64,000 bases of DNA. It comes from Eulemur rufifrons (lineage: Eukaryota > Chordata > Mammalia > Primates > Lemuridae). Numbering within the stretch: the first letter of the stretch is position 1; the number at the start of each line of letters is the position of its first letter. Location: contig NC_091008.1 of the NCBI RefSeq assembly GCF_041146395.1, positions 5,159,501 to 5,223,500 of the forward strand, in the 5' to 3' direction. A model generated the notes under the pieces. The model saw nothing but the letters and a program-made list of their open reading frames with translations, searched no databases and was not told where the DNA came from. The translations under genes and the position numbers were made by a program. Shown here piece by piece: positions 50,178 through 62,931 of the stretch.

Positions 50178-51010
50178 AAACTATCACAAGAGATATGACA
50201 TTTTTCCAAAGAAGATATACACAGAACCAACAAGTATATGAAAGGTTCTCAGAATCACTAATCATCAGGAAAATGCAAATCAAAACCATAGTGAGCTACC
50301 ATCTCATGCCGTTAGGATGGCCATTATCAAAAGGACAAGAGACAAGTGTTGGCAAGGATGTGGAGAAGAGTGAACCCTTGTACACTGTTAGTGGGTATGA
50401 AAATTAGTACAGCCATTCTGGAAAAACCATATGCAAGTTCCTCAAAAAATTAAAATAGAACTACCATACAATCCAGAAATCCTGCTTCTGGGTTTATATC
50501 CAAAGGAAATGAAATCAGTATGTCAAAGATATATCTGCACTCCCACATACACTGGAGTATTATTCATAATAGTCAAGACATGGAACCGATTTAAGGATCT
50601 ATGGCCTGACGAATGGATGAAAAAACTATGGCATATGTATACAGTGGAATATCACATGGCCAAAAAAGGAAATCCCGCCATTTGTGACAACATGGATAAA
50701 CCTGATGGCACAGTGCACAGTGAAATAAACCAGACACAGAAAGACAGATACTGCATGAGGTCACTTATATGTGGAATCTAAAATGGTCAAATTCATGGAA
50801 GCATAGAGCAGGGGCTGGAAGGCAGCAGAAATAGGGAGGTGTTGGTAAAAGGGTACAAACTTTTAGCTGTAAGATAAGCAAGTTCTGGAAACCTAGTGTA
50901 CAGCATGGATGGTGACGGACGTGTTAATTTGACTGTGGTCATATTATACATGTGTATGGATATGAAGTCATCACATTGCACATTTCAATATACTCAATCT
51001 CTGTCAATTC
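50178..51010 (+). mobile_element. L1M LINE, end of ORF2 and 3' UTR
   Basis: The plus strand carries a broken ORF2 C-terminal part: codons reading PEILLLGLYPKEMK and KTWNRFK, then KLWHMYTVEYHMA, across 50431-50781, with shifts upstream. It is followed by old L1 3' UTR wording ('gggtacaaacttttagctgtaagataagcaag', 'gtgtacagcatggatggtgac'). 5' truncated, not functional. Confidence 0.88.
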
Positions 51011-51059
51011 AATATTTTAATATAAAAATATTTAATTTTAAAAGATAAAAAATAAAACA

Positions 51060-51170
51060 CAGAATTATCACAAGAACAGAGACTGAGTCTGTCCACCACA
51101 ATTTCACAGCCTCATTGTGCCTTGTGCATAGTAGGGGCTAAATAAATACTTGCTGAATGATTCAATGGAA
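51060..51170 (+). repeat. L2 LINE, 3' terminus
   Basis: 'cctcattgtgccttgtgcatagtaggggctaaataaatacttgctgaatg' is the L2 end. Confidence 0.8.
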
Positions 51171-52290
51171 TTTTGATGTCAATATGAATTAATGAACAAA
51201 TATCGGGGTGACTTTCATTTCAAGAGATTACTGTGGCCCTACCCCCAAATCATCCTCATTACTTCTAGCGTGAAACACAAATGCTCATCTGTCTTTTCTC
51301 TGATTTCCTTTCCTTATTTCTGCCTTTATTTACCCTCTGTTGATATTTGTTATTTTTCCTCTTTTCACCCATTTTCCAAGTTGCTGTGACACCATTTACT
51401 TCCTCCCTTCCCTTTTTTCTCAAAGAATTTCATTTCCCTTGCTTCAGTGGATTCGCAGCAACACCCTCTCCACTCATTTCCCTGCCTCTTTCCATCTCAA
51501 CCACAGCTGCGAGAATCGCCTTTTATTCTTCCTAATACCCTTTCACCATCTCATTTCCCCTGTCAAGAACCATTTTCTCACTCATTTAGGTAAATGCAAA
51601 GGCTCATCTCCCTTCCCCGAGGTCTACCTTCTCGTTCAATTTCATACCCTGGCTGTACCAGGGCTCACAGCCATTAGCTTTCCAGTCTCCACCGTTCTCA
51701 ACGACCTATGCTAAATCCACCTAAGCCATCCTCAACTTAAGGAAAGTGATCGGAACTACTCACTGAATAACAGACGCTTTCTCTTTTTACCATCAGTTTC
51801 AAAATAAAACCTTATTAATCTGGAAGCCCTTACAAAAGAACATGTGGTACAAAAGTAGAACTGGCTTTTTCACTCCCAAAGGAGGAGTTTCACGCTGTAT
51901 GATACCATGAATAAGACGATGTGGGAGTGTTCAGCCAATGCAAGAAAATTCCCATTGACAGAAACATTTGCACATGAACAACAAGCTGCTAATTACGATT
52001 CTGCCGAAATCTTTTAATAAATTGCAAAGGATGCACAATCTCCCAACTTAAACATTTATGCCTTTCCCAGCCCAATCCTCAAAAGCCTATTCCTAATGTA
52101 CCTAAAAGATATTCTTATCGCACATTAAAAACGAATCACTAATAACGGTGTCTTAATGAAAAATCCACTGAAGGTTGGAATTTGGGCTTTTAGAAATGTA
52201 CCTCTCACGATAATACCCAGTGAGAGGGAGTGTAGATTTTCAGTGGAGGTAGGCTAGCTAAGAGTCTCTGGGTGACATGGCTATGACTTT

Positions 52291-52317
52291 GGGGTCGGGG
52301 GTGGGGCGGCGGGGGGG
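52291..52317 (+). other. G-quadruplex-forming motif
   Basis: Four G runs of 4, 5, 4 and 7 with loops of 2, 1 and 4 bases fit the canonical intramolecular G4 pattern. The G-rich strand is the template for COL25A1 transcription, so DNA rather than nascent RNA would fold. Confidence 0.85.
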
Positions 52318-52654
52318 AGTTGTTTTAAGGATTAGTTAATGGAGAACTTGCTTGAAGAGAGCTTGTGTAGATGGCAAGCTCTCTTCTTCCTTTCCCTCCC
52401 TTAACTCGTTACAAAAGGAGGCGGGGAGAGAAGGGCGAGCAGGGGAAGGAGGAAGTTTGGCACAGCTGACACATGGGCCAAGGAGACACAGGGCTTGGGA
52501 GGCATGGGATCACCAGGGAAGAAACGCAGGTAAATTAGTTATATTAAATCGTACATAAATAACAAAAAATAAGTCATGACGTTTTAGCTCAGAAATCTTA
52601 TAAAATCAGGGAAGTTGACATTTTAAGGACAAAGTAGATAACACTTTAAGTCAG

Positions 52655-52690
52655 CAAAAAAAGAAGAAAAAAAAGAAAAAGAAAAAACAC
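52655..52690. repeat. A-rich low-complexity run
   Basis: Short run of A stretches broken by single G bases. Confidence 0.8.
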
Positions 52691-54599
52691 ATAAATAAAA
52701 TTTCTACTTCCTACTACTATAAATACTGTATGTGAATAAGATCATTTTTTAGTGAGCCAAATAACACAACGTGGAAATTTTAAGAGAGCTTCAATCAAGT
52801 AAAATAAACTTTTCAAGCATTTAAAAATCCTTAAGCATTTTCTAATTTGGCTTTTAAACGCAATGCGTATTGCTTGCTTATTTACTGAATGTACCTTATA
52901 GACCTATATTACACAGATTTAATGTATAATTTACATAAATTTGCTCAAGAAAAAAGTAGATTGATAGTAAGGTGTTAGCTAATGTAAGATATAATTGTAT
53001 AAAATATGAAAACTCTGGTGCACATACTGGTAATCACATCTACTACATGGCTCATGTCTAAGTGTTCATATTTTCAATAGATAAAATTTGTTTTTATAGT
53101 TGAAAGTCTTTTCAAGGTCCACTGTTTTGTAAAAGAAATTTCCCAAGAGCAGGCTAGCAGTCGGGAAAGGAACACATTATAATAGGTAATGGGGAAAATG
53201 AAATATATACATGGATACGAGCCTATATATAAAATTTATCTATAATTTTAAAAAATCTCAAAGCAAAGGTAGTGATCGTCAAGTACTAAATGAAAAACTT
53301 CCGTAAGAACCCTTTTCTTTCCTTTGGAAAAATACTAACCATGTAGACAGGAGAGGTAGGCCAGCTGTGGCCATTTTCATGCTATAGAAAGGTGGTGTGA
53401 AGGTTTGTCTCGGCTCTACACTTCCCCTCACACCTGTCCTTCTCGAGTTCATTGCTTTACTTTGGCTGTTATGTGAGGACGACATTGTGAACTGCACGAT
53501 CATGTGATTTCACATCCGCTAAAGCAAACTGGTCACCAACAGAAAGGAAACCAGAGCAGGCCACCACCTGATAACGCCAGTCCCGACCTGCTTGCACATT
53601 TTCAGAATTTCAAGCACGGGCAGTTATGTTTGCAGACCATGTTCTGCAGGACCTCAGTAAGCATAAGGCCGACATGAAGGAATGCCGAAGTAGGGCGATA
53701 CACTTCCTAGTCTCAGCCACAGGGACTCCTAACGCTCCTGGTTCTGTCCACGCGTGGCTTCCGGTGCTGGTTTATCACCTTTCTTCTGTCCATTAACCGT
53801 GGCTGTATACTCAAGATTTGTTATGACTGTGTTTTTCTTTTTACAGCCACTTCCTTTAGCATCTCATTAACTAATGTGCTTTTAATGCTATCTTTATGTT
53901 CAATTTTCTAAGTCTTTATATTCATATCTGAATTTTCCACCCTGTTTTGTCTGTAGGACTCTTGCACTTAGCAGATGTAGGTGCCTACCTACACCGCCGC
54001 CCCACTCCAGGACAGTGCTAGGATACAGGGGCCATGGGTCCCTGTGGCTTCCTGCTTTCCTCTAGCACCAGGCTGAGAGCGCCCGGAGTGAACATCCAGG
54101 CGTGACTCTCTGACTCACGACTACGATGATGAAGGAAGGGAAAGGAGTAGATAAATCAACTTCTTTGCACCTCAGTGGGATGAATCTCGCAGGTGCCTCA
54201 GCAGGACTGAGCCCCACTTGTCCACAGCGGTAAGCTGCTCACTAATGCACGTGTGTGTTGGTTTTCCTGCCTCCCTTGTGTCATTTCTCTACTCCCTCAC
54301 CATGCTTGCTGACATCGTCGCTCAAGTAAACTATTTATGCCTGAATCCTTATCTTAAGAACTGCTTTGGGTATGGAAAAGGATGTCCAGGCTGCGACAGA
54401 GGTCCTATTGAAACTTAAAATATGTTAACAATTATAATCTCTCAAAACCAACACACCTTCTGCTTTTATTGCCTGCTGTCTCCCCTTCCTCTCTTCTCTG
54501 GAGGGCTGAGTGCTACAGAGCGATGAGGGTTTGAGAGACTTCACTTCTGCTCCCAGTTCTATGGTATCGCCCAGGTGAGTAATTTGCCTCTTCTGAATC

Positions 54600-54649
54600 T
54601 GTGTGTGTAACACACATACACACGTGCACACACACACACACACACACAC
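54600..54649. repeat. (TG)/(CA)n microsatellite
   Basis: TG units followed directly by CA units and a longer CA run, so part of the tract is self-complementary. Confidence 0.9.
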
Positions 54650-55898
54650 CTAGGATAGATAATACTTTCCAGGGCTGTTGGCAGGCATTAAATAAAAGCA
54701 CACAAAACACCTTTTACTTTGTCTTCATTCCATTATAATGTAGCCACTTCAAATTTAGGGAGAAACTATAACTTTCTTCTATGAGTTTTTTCCCCCCTTA
54801 ATAATTACCTTGAACTAACTTGGAATATAACAGTGAAAATCACAAATAAGGAGAATATAGGTATTCTCAGACATTAATATAAATTAATTAAAGGTCAAAT
54901 TTTTCTCATGAGCTTGCTGAGATATGTGGGTTTTTCATTTGTTTAATTAGACATCTTTATACAGAGAGCTCATAAAAACCATAAATAATATTCCTGTGAT
55001 CTAGTATGAGGATTTATTACATGCAATAGATAATTCATGATATTGACTGCAAAGTCATCATGAAAAGGGCTTATATATGAGACAATCTAAGGCATAAACA
55101 GCATAAATAGTACATCAAGGGGAAGCGATGGAAGGGGAGTTCAGTAAATAATTATGTAAGTTACAGGTATTAGAGTGTTAAAGGTAAAACACTAATAACT
55201 GCATGTCCTTTTCCATAACATCTTATAGAATGCAATTAGTATCGATACTGAATTTATTGCTTGTTGAGTTTGCTGTACTGACTCTGCATTTCTGAAAACT
55301 CACTTCTTTCGTACTTCCATCTTTATCCACCTTCCTCCGCTTCCTAAAGTTTGCTCATTGTCTTTGATATGATTTAGTGCTCAATAAGATTTTCTGTTGA
55401 ATGCCTTCACACTTAATTATAAATCATGTCTTCAGCAGTTGCTTTATATTGAAAATGGAGAATGAATTCAATATCTGTCTATAATGAATCAAAAGTAGCT
55501 AGTAGGATCACAGTCTAAATAATCAGTCTGCATGGATTTACAACAACATTATTAGTACATGATTAATAGCACCTAATGCAAACCAGTGCATACTCGACAT
55601 TTACTAAGTCATTCTGTCTTAAATTAAAGTCCTGTGGCACTGTTTCAGATCAGTTAAGAGTTCTGCTTTATATGATAGTACATTGTTAAATGTGCCATCT
55701 GGCCCAACAGCTGACGTGGCTCACACAATCCTGAAGAGGCCCCAAGGGTTTACTCCTGGGAAATATTTGGTCTACTGTGTGGTGTTATGATTACTCGTTC
55801 ATAGCTTTTTTATATCCTTTGAAAAGAATTGCAGAAAAACCTCCATACTTGGGAAAATTCTAAATTGGAACTGATTTGCCAGAAAAGAGTTCACTTAC

Positions 55899-55916
55899 CT
55901 GAGGACCAGGCTGGCC
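55899..55916 (-). CDS. COL25A1: COL25A1 microexon, 18 nt, encodes GQPGPQ (COL1 domain)
   Basis: The minus strand reads six codons, GQPGPQ: two Gly-X-Y triplets of the COL1 triple helix. The acceptor is a long T-rich tract ending ttttaaatttcag; the donor is CAG|GTAAGT, a full consensus. In human collagen XXV this hexapeptide sits just before GPPGPKGDK (about residues 141-146 from memory), which is exactly what the next exon encodes. Eighteen nucleotides is far below normal exon size, and the exon is isolated by over 8 kb of intron upstream and 21.5 kb downstream. It would be missed by most gene finders. Skipping it would keep frame and remove two triplets. Confidence 0.93.
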
Positions 55917-57084
55917 CTGAAATTTAAAAATAAGAAAAAGAAAAACAATTACAAAACTGTTATCCTGAGTATTTTCACTACCAAAACTTCAACTAGTTCT
56001 GAAAGTTTTTACAAAATATCTCTAAAGATAATAATACCTATCGACAAATTTCACTTTGGGGCTTAAAAAAGTCATATTACATCTTAATAGTTTTACTCTA
56101 TGCTATATGTCTAAAATCCTAATATTATGGTCTATTATATTTAACTGCAAAATGAGTCAAAGGCTTTAGCATGCTTCAGAACGTAGCTGGGGAAAGAGAA
56201 GGCAAAAGGAATACCACGCCCCACGTTATCATAACGAAGGGGTTACTTAAGGGACAGTCTTCTTTCTAGCACAGACCATTACTATGAGCTACCTGCTCAA
56301 AGATAACGTAGAGTTAAGGAAAAAAAGAGGCAGATATTTTAGCTTTAGAATTCACTAAGTCTTTTAATGTCTCATTATTTCAGTACAATTTTAAGTCGAT
56401 TTTTTACAAACATCTGTGCTTTACTCTGCATAGTTGAACCTAAGAGCATTTAAAAAGGGTATGAACGATCTCCAGATCATTGAAGTGCATCATAAGTTCT
56501 CCCACGTCAATAGATTACGTGACCTCTGGCCAGTCTAATTTGTTTTGAATGTCACTTTCTTGTTCAAGCTGATAAAAATTCCAAAGCAGCATAACCGTAA
56601 ATGCTTCTAGCTAAAGAAAAATCACTTGTGAATAAAACTATTGATTATATATCACCTTCTCAAAATTTCCAATTGAATTTTGTGCCAGATGAGATTAAAG
56701 AAAAAGTTCACACTGAGTTAGGGAATCTTTAAAAAATTGATAAACAATGTGCAGTCTCATGGTATCAGCTGTATGTTACTGAGTATCATACAGAAAAGTG
56801 GGGAGCTATTATAACTCCCAGAGAAGGCCTGGGAACTCTCTCTCTCACTTAGCCTCTCTCTAGGCTTGGAATTTCTCTAGGTACTTGTTCTCTAACTCAC
56901 TGGGGACAAAGCAGATGATTCCTAAGAGCTTTGCCTGAAAAGGTGGTTGACCACGTTTTATTAATATCTAGTCCAACCAGGAAGGGGAACCAAATCAAAA
57001 TACTGTAGATGTTACCCCTCTCCTGTACCCGTTAGTGGTAGACAGAGACAAAGAGAATAACATATTCATTCCTTGCAGAGTACC
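55917..57084. other. Unassigned intron upstream of the 18-nt exon
   Basis: The first 40 bases form the T-rich acceptor tract on the minus strand. Nothing else recognised. Confidence 0.55.
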
Positions 57085-57255
57085 AGGCACTTTTGGATAT
57101 GTTATTCCATTTACTCCTTATAACCACCCAGCATTTTTCAGATGGAGAAACCGAGGCTCAGAGAAATATGCTAAAGGTCACACAGCCTGTAGATGGAAAA
57201 GCCAAAATTTAAACCCAAATCTGATTCCAAAGTTTATGCGTTTTCTACCAGATCA
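57085..57255 (-). repeat. MIR SINE
   Basis: 'cagatggagaaaccgaggctcagagaaatatgctaaaggtcacacagcctgtag' is a clear reverse MIR core. Confidence 0.88.
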
Positions 57256-57530
57256 TTCTGCTTTTCAGTCTGGAAGCTCACAGCTACATGCAGGCTTGCT
57301 CAGACCAACTACGGGACAAGAGCACTCTTCAAGTAAGCAGACATTCTAACTTCCCAACCACTCAGGGGCTGCCACGGAGGGCATCTCTGCTTCCAGACAC
57401 ATACCTAGGGCCAGGCACACCAGCCTGTCAACCGACACCTGTACAGAAACCAGTTCAGCAAAGCTTCTTAAGGTTAACAGCCTAAAATCAGTGCTAAACA
57501 TAGAGAAGTTCTGTATCAAGAACCTACAAA

Positions 57531-57873
57531 GGCCGGGCGCGGTGGCTCACGCCTGTAATCCTAGCACTCTGGGAGGCCGAGGTGGGCGGATCGTTTGAGC
57601 TCACGAGTTCAAGACCAGCCTGAGCAAGAGCGAGACCCCATCTCTACTAAAAATAGAAAGATATTATATGGACAGCTAAAAAATATATATATAGAAAAAA
57701 TTAGCCGGGCATGGTGGTGCATGCCTGTAGTCCCAGCTACTCGGGAGGCTGAGGCAGGAGGATCGCTTGAGCTCAGGAGTTTGAGGTTGCTGTGAGCGAG
57801 GCTGACGCCACGGCACTCACTCTAGCCTGGGCAACAGAGTGAGACTCTGTCTCAAAAAAAAAAAAAAAAAAAA
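57531..57873 (+). mobile_element. Young full-length Alu SINE, strepsirrhine type
   Basis: Starts ggccgggcgcggtggctcac and ends in a long poly-A after 'gagactctgtctc'. The linker 'gatattatatggacagctaaaaa' between monomers and 'cctgagcaagagcgagacccc' are the strepsirrhine form. A perfect 13-bp target duplication aagaacctacaaa flanks it (57518-57530 and 57874-57886). CpGs are largely intact. Antisense to COL25A1, the orientation that can yield new exons. Confidence 0.97.
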
Positions 57874-58504
57874 AAGAACCTACAAAGGCAGGGTTTTCCA
57901 CTTACATGTAACTATGGATCTTCCCAGATCCATCTACTGGATGAAATGACAACGTGTGTCTCCCCTCCCCCTTGCTCACACTCACTCCTGTACACACGCT
58001 CTCTTTCCCTCTCTTTCTTCATCAGCATTAAGCTTTTGGTCTTTCTGATGTTTTGAACTAATGTAAACTCACAAGTGTGAACAGGCACCTTTTATAGAAC
58101 CCCCGAATATATTACATATCTCTTATATGTGTGATATGAAAATTAAAATGCAGGATTCTCTAAAATTAGAAGGATTTTCCTCTAAACAGTATGTTTAGCA
58201 CAGTTGCTGAGATTTTCAGATTCCTATGGTTGTTCAACAAATGACACCCTTTTCTTGTTCATCTTTAAAACGTGACATTTCTGTCATTATATGGAACAAA
58301 TGATTTAGCACTATGTGTGCATACATTTGTAGGTCATTATATAAAATATACATCATGTTACGGATTTTATGTTAGTGATAGTGAGAACAATGGTAGTAAA
58401 TGACAGTAAAATTTAGAAGTTGACTTCTCCATAGGCATCGGAAAGTATATAGCACCAGGGAACTCCCATTATCCCAACACGGATATGAATTTCAGGTATG
58501 CATG

Positions 58505-58505
58505 G

Positions 58506-58533
<28 letters not shown>
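58505..58533. repeat. (TG)n microsatellite
   Basis: About 14 uninterrupted units. Confidence 0.95.
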
Positions 58534-58536
<3 letters not shown>

Positions 58537-60239
58537 GCTGGGGAGCATGAAAAAGAGGAAAAGGAAGTGATTGGTAGAGAAGCTTCCCAGAGAAACAAAG
58601 CACACCTGGCAAATTTGCTAACTCTGCCCTAAAACATGGATGGCACGATACAAGCTTTACAACTCTTATCCCAGATTCCAGAACTGCCTATATCACGCCC
58701 TCTCACTCAATAGGATGTAACAGTCTATTCACCAGCAGACGCCTAAAATACTTGTTAAGAGGACAATTTGGCAGCTGGAGTCTTGTGGTCATGGTAATAG
58801 AGTCACTTGGCCAAGCTGGGGAAGTGATGAGAGGAGAAGTCTCTGTGGGTGGGGCAGTGCCGGGGGAGCCCTAGGGTAGAGGGGGAGCAGGCCAGAGCCT
58901 TCCAGGAGCATCTCAGAAACTCCCCTGCAACCGAGGGCACAGGACGATAAAGACTTTGTCACAGACTAATCGCCAAAAGAAATATCTTAGAATTCCCTTG
59001 AAGCTGCTTCTGAGTAGTTCATCGAGAAATACACATGTTTTCATTCATTAGTGGATATTTTTCTAGTCTATTCTAATTTATAGGTAGAGAACATTATTAA
59101 TAATGAACTGTGAAAGTTAACTTTTTCCTAAAATACACCCTCAATGAGTAGTCAGAAATTTTGATTGAGATTCACAAAACACAACTTGAGTCCATTTTTA
59201 AAACGGAATTTCTGAAAAGGCCTTTTCTCCCCCAAGCAAATCACCAAAATGTTTCTATAAATAAAGAGCTGAATCTAGGATAATCAAGGGCTGTGCCAAG
59301 CGAAACAGGGAAACCACAGAAGTGCTGGAGTGAAGAATACACATGTAAAAGCCAGAGCACCGAGTCCCGAGTCACTGATTAATGTCAACAGCTGACCACG
59401 ATGCCCTCGGGGCAGCTTAGGCACCCGGAAGAAAAGGACCAGCAGGAGGAGGTGACTTCAGAAAGGGGTGATCGGGACAGTAAGGTGGAAGACAGCTAGC
59501 CAGTGGGATGTTTGACAGGAAAGTATTCAAAGGAAGTGGAAAGTTTTGTCAGGCAAGTAAACCACAATGGAACATGATAAATGAGATGACCTGTCACTGG
59601 AGAATGTATTGTCACTTTAGGCAATTAAAGAGCAATATTAACCGTTCTTTGTTGAGCTGTTATCACAATTATGGTTGCCAGAAAGTGCTAGCACAACTCT
59701 CTAAATCGACAAAGTCATTTAGATCTCTGACTGAGGCAATTAGTTTCACTACATGATACTTTTTTATGGACGGTAAATCTGTGTCGTTCCTTTTCAGATG
59801 AGACAAATGCTGTTTTTCCATTTAACACACACACTGACAGGCACACCAAAGTTGTAGTTTTAAAGTACAATATTATTTTGAAATATTGACTAAGATAACA
59901 GACTCGCATATGTCTGCACTGTGATTAATTTTAAATAAAAAAGTTCATCTACAAAAACTTGAAGGAATATTAGTATTGTTCATGCAACTCTGAAAGGCAC
60001 TACCTCAGCCTCAAGGCAGAAAGAAATTACCTCAATAACTCAGGAACTCCTCGTTAAGACACCCAAGCAGGACTACCACTTTTATTTTAGTACACTCACA
60101 TTCAGATTTATTTTATTCCTTTGAATTGAAACAAATAATTTTTAAGAGAAATTATTTTGGAATCCTTACTAACTATAATTTTATCATCTCTTAAAATTTC
60201 AATTTACACACTCAGATTCAAGCTTATTTTTCTTTTCAG
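58534..60239. other. Unassigned intron
   Basis: No supported exon or named repeat, apart from the pyrimidine tract at its right edge (see the next entry). Confidence 0.5.
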
Positions 60240-60597
60240 GTGAAATCCTGTAGTAGGCATCTGTATAAAGCTTTGGAACCAGGTCAAAGAAACTCCGAGT
60301 GGCAACAGGATTGTCCTGGTGGCAGGAGATCTCAAGCACCAGTAGGAATCCTGGCACCGAACCATCTCCCGGCTGTTGATTACACCGTCTCGATGGGACC
60401 CCTTAACCTTTCAAGAGGCAGAGTTTGACCTGGCACCTGTGCCACGAGAGGAACAGATGCGCCCTACACTGGCAGCACAAGGGAGCAGGAATCTTGCCCG
60501 TTCCCACGACACTGTGAGTTTGTTCACACTTGACTCTCCAACGTCCCAGTACCCGAGCTATAACGTGCTTCAGAAACAATTGTTGAACTGCTGAAAG
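60240..60597 (+). other. Possible antisense exon, 358 nt
   Basis: On the plus strand, opposite to COL25A1, a strong acceptor (agcttatttttcttttcag) and a near-consensus donor (AAG|GTGAGA) enclose 358 nt that is more GC- and CpG-rich than its surroundings. No protein family is recognised; the frames inside are short and overlap. It may be a long non-coding RNA exon, a decoy exon, or chance. Confidence 0.3.
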
Positions 60598-61901
60598 GTG
60601 AGAATGTTTTGACTGACCCAAAGAGGGCAGACAATGATATTTTTAAAGAATCATTAGAACAGTTACTGTTCTTACATTAGTGTTATATTTTCAAAAGGTA
60701 GGTTCTCAATCTAATATTCCAGAAAGGGTTCTTTTGGCTTCTGATCACTGCAAAATAAACACATCTAGGTCGAAGAGGAAGTTTCCCACTCAGTGGAATC
60801 TTATTCAGACAATAAAAATAAAACTAAGGCACCCAAAGACTGCAGAGGCTTCTAAGGAGGATGAGAGTTCTGTCTTGAAGGAAAATCACTCCCTAGTTTG
60901 CATAAGCCTCTGCATCCAATTAACATGAGAATATTATATCAAATTACTTAGTAAATTGTGCTCTATAAATATAGCTGGAAGTTTAAATAGGTTATATATT
61001 CTACACCAACAACTCGCTCAATTCAAATTTAGATAATCTATTAATTTTAAAAGCTAATTAATATGTAAATATATACTCAAGAGAGAAGCAATTAAAGAAA
61101 TAAAGCATTATGGGTTATGTGTATTAATTTGAAAATGGCTTTGCAAAGACTGCAAATCTTCCAATATCTATAAGCTGCTCTTGCTTCTGAGGACGCTTAT
61201 ATACTTGACTGAAATAAACACTATTCATAATTTAGACTATCTGTTGTGTTACCCTGCGTATTAATATCCAGGAAAGATATTGATAATTCTTACCCTAACT
61301 GCAGTCACATAATATTACTTAGGTAAGAGTCTTTAAGTTTAAGGTTTTCCTTTGAAAAATACTTAATCCTCAGTAGTTTTAATGCTGAAAAGGAAAAGCC
61401 ACATTCTACTCTAGAGGAAAATAAATAGCTTGTCTCATAACAGGTGGGTATTTCTTTTTTAAAATTTGAGAGACAAAAATAGAGAGAAAAAATGAGCATG
61501 GAGATGGTTTGTTAGGTTCAATGTAAAGAAAATAAAAATTAATTCAAAACGTGGGAGATTTCTTCCATAATACTTGCCTTTCATAAACAAATAACTGTAT
61601 TTAAAAATCTACTCATATTTCAACAGGTTAACAAGTCCTTCCCATGTTAATTTAAAAACATTATTATATTTTGTAACACAGTAACATATTTATTTTTTCT
61701 CTCTTCTGATTAAAATGTTCATATGTGAAAGATAAGACTTTTATCATACACATTTTTGTTATAAAAATTCATACACAGAACATAAGAAAGATAAAGACTC
61801 TTAGTTACGCATTAATTTGCATCGTTAAAATTTATTGGATGCCTAATAGTCCATTGAGGCTTATTCAGATTTTTACTATATAAATAATGTTTCATTTTTC
61901 T
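60598..61901. other. Unassigned intron
   Basis: AT-rich, no gene or named repeat seen. Confidence 0.5.
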
Positions 61902-62931
61902 ATATACTTATGATGGTTCAACTTACAATTTTTTGGCTTTAGAATGGTGCAAAAGCAATACATATTCAGTAGAAACCATACTTCAAATTTTGAATGTGGA
62001 TCTTTCCCTAGGCTAGAGATACGGAGTACAATATTCTCTCGAAATGCTGGCAGTCAGCCATGAGATCACAAAAGGGTACACAAGCAATGCTCTACAGTGC
62101 ACTGTGTTGCCAGCATTTTTTGGAAGTTGTGTTTTGTGTTTTTCCATCCCATCTCATCTACAAAATGCCCATTTGTGTCTCCTGTTACTGGTGAGACAGA
62201 AGAAGAGGAAGGCAGTTACTCTTGAGATGAAACTCAAGGTAATTGCCCAGCGCGAAGATGCCAAGCCAGTAATGGCCATCACATGAGCGTTACGGTTTTG
62301 CAATCCACAATATCAACCATCTTAAAGGATAAGAAGCAAATCAGTGATGCAGTGAAATCGTCAGCATCAGTTAGATCCACTGTCATCAAGAAGAAAAGAG
62401 GTTGGCCAATTGGGAATGGTGGAAAAATTTCCTGTCACATGGATGGGAGACCAGATACAGAAGCACATACTGCTTAGCCTACTGACCATCGAGGCTAAGG
62501 TGAGAAGTCTTTTCTATAAGCTGTGAGTGTGCCATGGTTCCTATGTGTAGGCATATGTTTATAACAAGTCATGGGTAGCTCCAACACTTCAAAAGCCATC
62601 ATAATTTTCATCATGTGAAGGTTAATGGGGAGGCAGCAAGTGCCAATACCAAAGGTGCCAAAGCTTTTAGGAAGAGCCACATGGGATAATCGTAGATGAG
62701 AAATATTTGCTATAACAAATATTTACTGTCAATGAAACAAGCTTGTTTTGGAAGCGTATGTGGGAGCATACATACGTTCATCAAGAGTCCAAGACAATGC
62801 CAGGATTTATGGCATTCAAGGACTGTGCAACACTGCTATAGGGTGGAAATGTTGCAGGGTTCAAATTAAAGTCTTTCCGAAATCTACCATTTGGAGAATC
62901 TGAGAGCATTCAAGAATGTTGGCAATGGAAA
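61902..62931 (+). mobile_element. Tigger (pogo/Tc1-mariner) DNA transposon, decayed transposase
   Basis: The left terminal wording 'ttatgatggttcaacttac' and 'caaaagcaatacatattcagtagaaacc' is that of a Tigger end. The transposase is still legible in pieces: RKRKAVTLEMKLKVIAQRED and VMAIT at 62200-62286, QSTISTILKDKKQISDAVK at about 62302-62360 (DNA-binding helix-turn-helix), and later FWKRM and GGNVAGFK-like fragments to 62880. Frameshifts and stops separate them, so it is inactive. The right part is cut by the L1 segment at 62932. Confidence 0.88.

Larger units (their letters stand above)
51171..55898. other. Unassigned intron with simple-sequence features
   Basis: Contains a G-rich motif, an A-rich run and a CA repeat listed separately. 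No exon or named transposon was recognised. Frames at 51192-51714 lie in a pyrimidine-rich stretch and are not supported. Confidence 0.5.

Noticed and set aside
50431..50781. Possible gene, 116 codons
   Set aside because: It is the C-terminal remnant of L1 ORF2 and is annotated as such.
51192..51714. Overlapping plus-strand frames up to 124 codons
   Set aside because: Pyrimidine-rich intronic sequence, low complexity, no domain or splice context.
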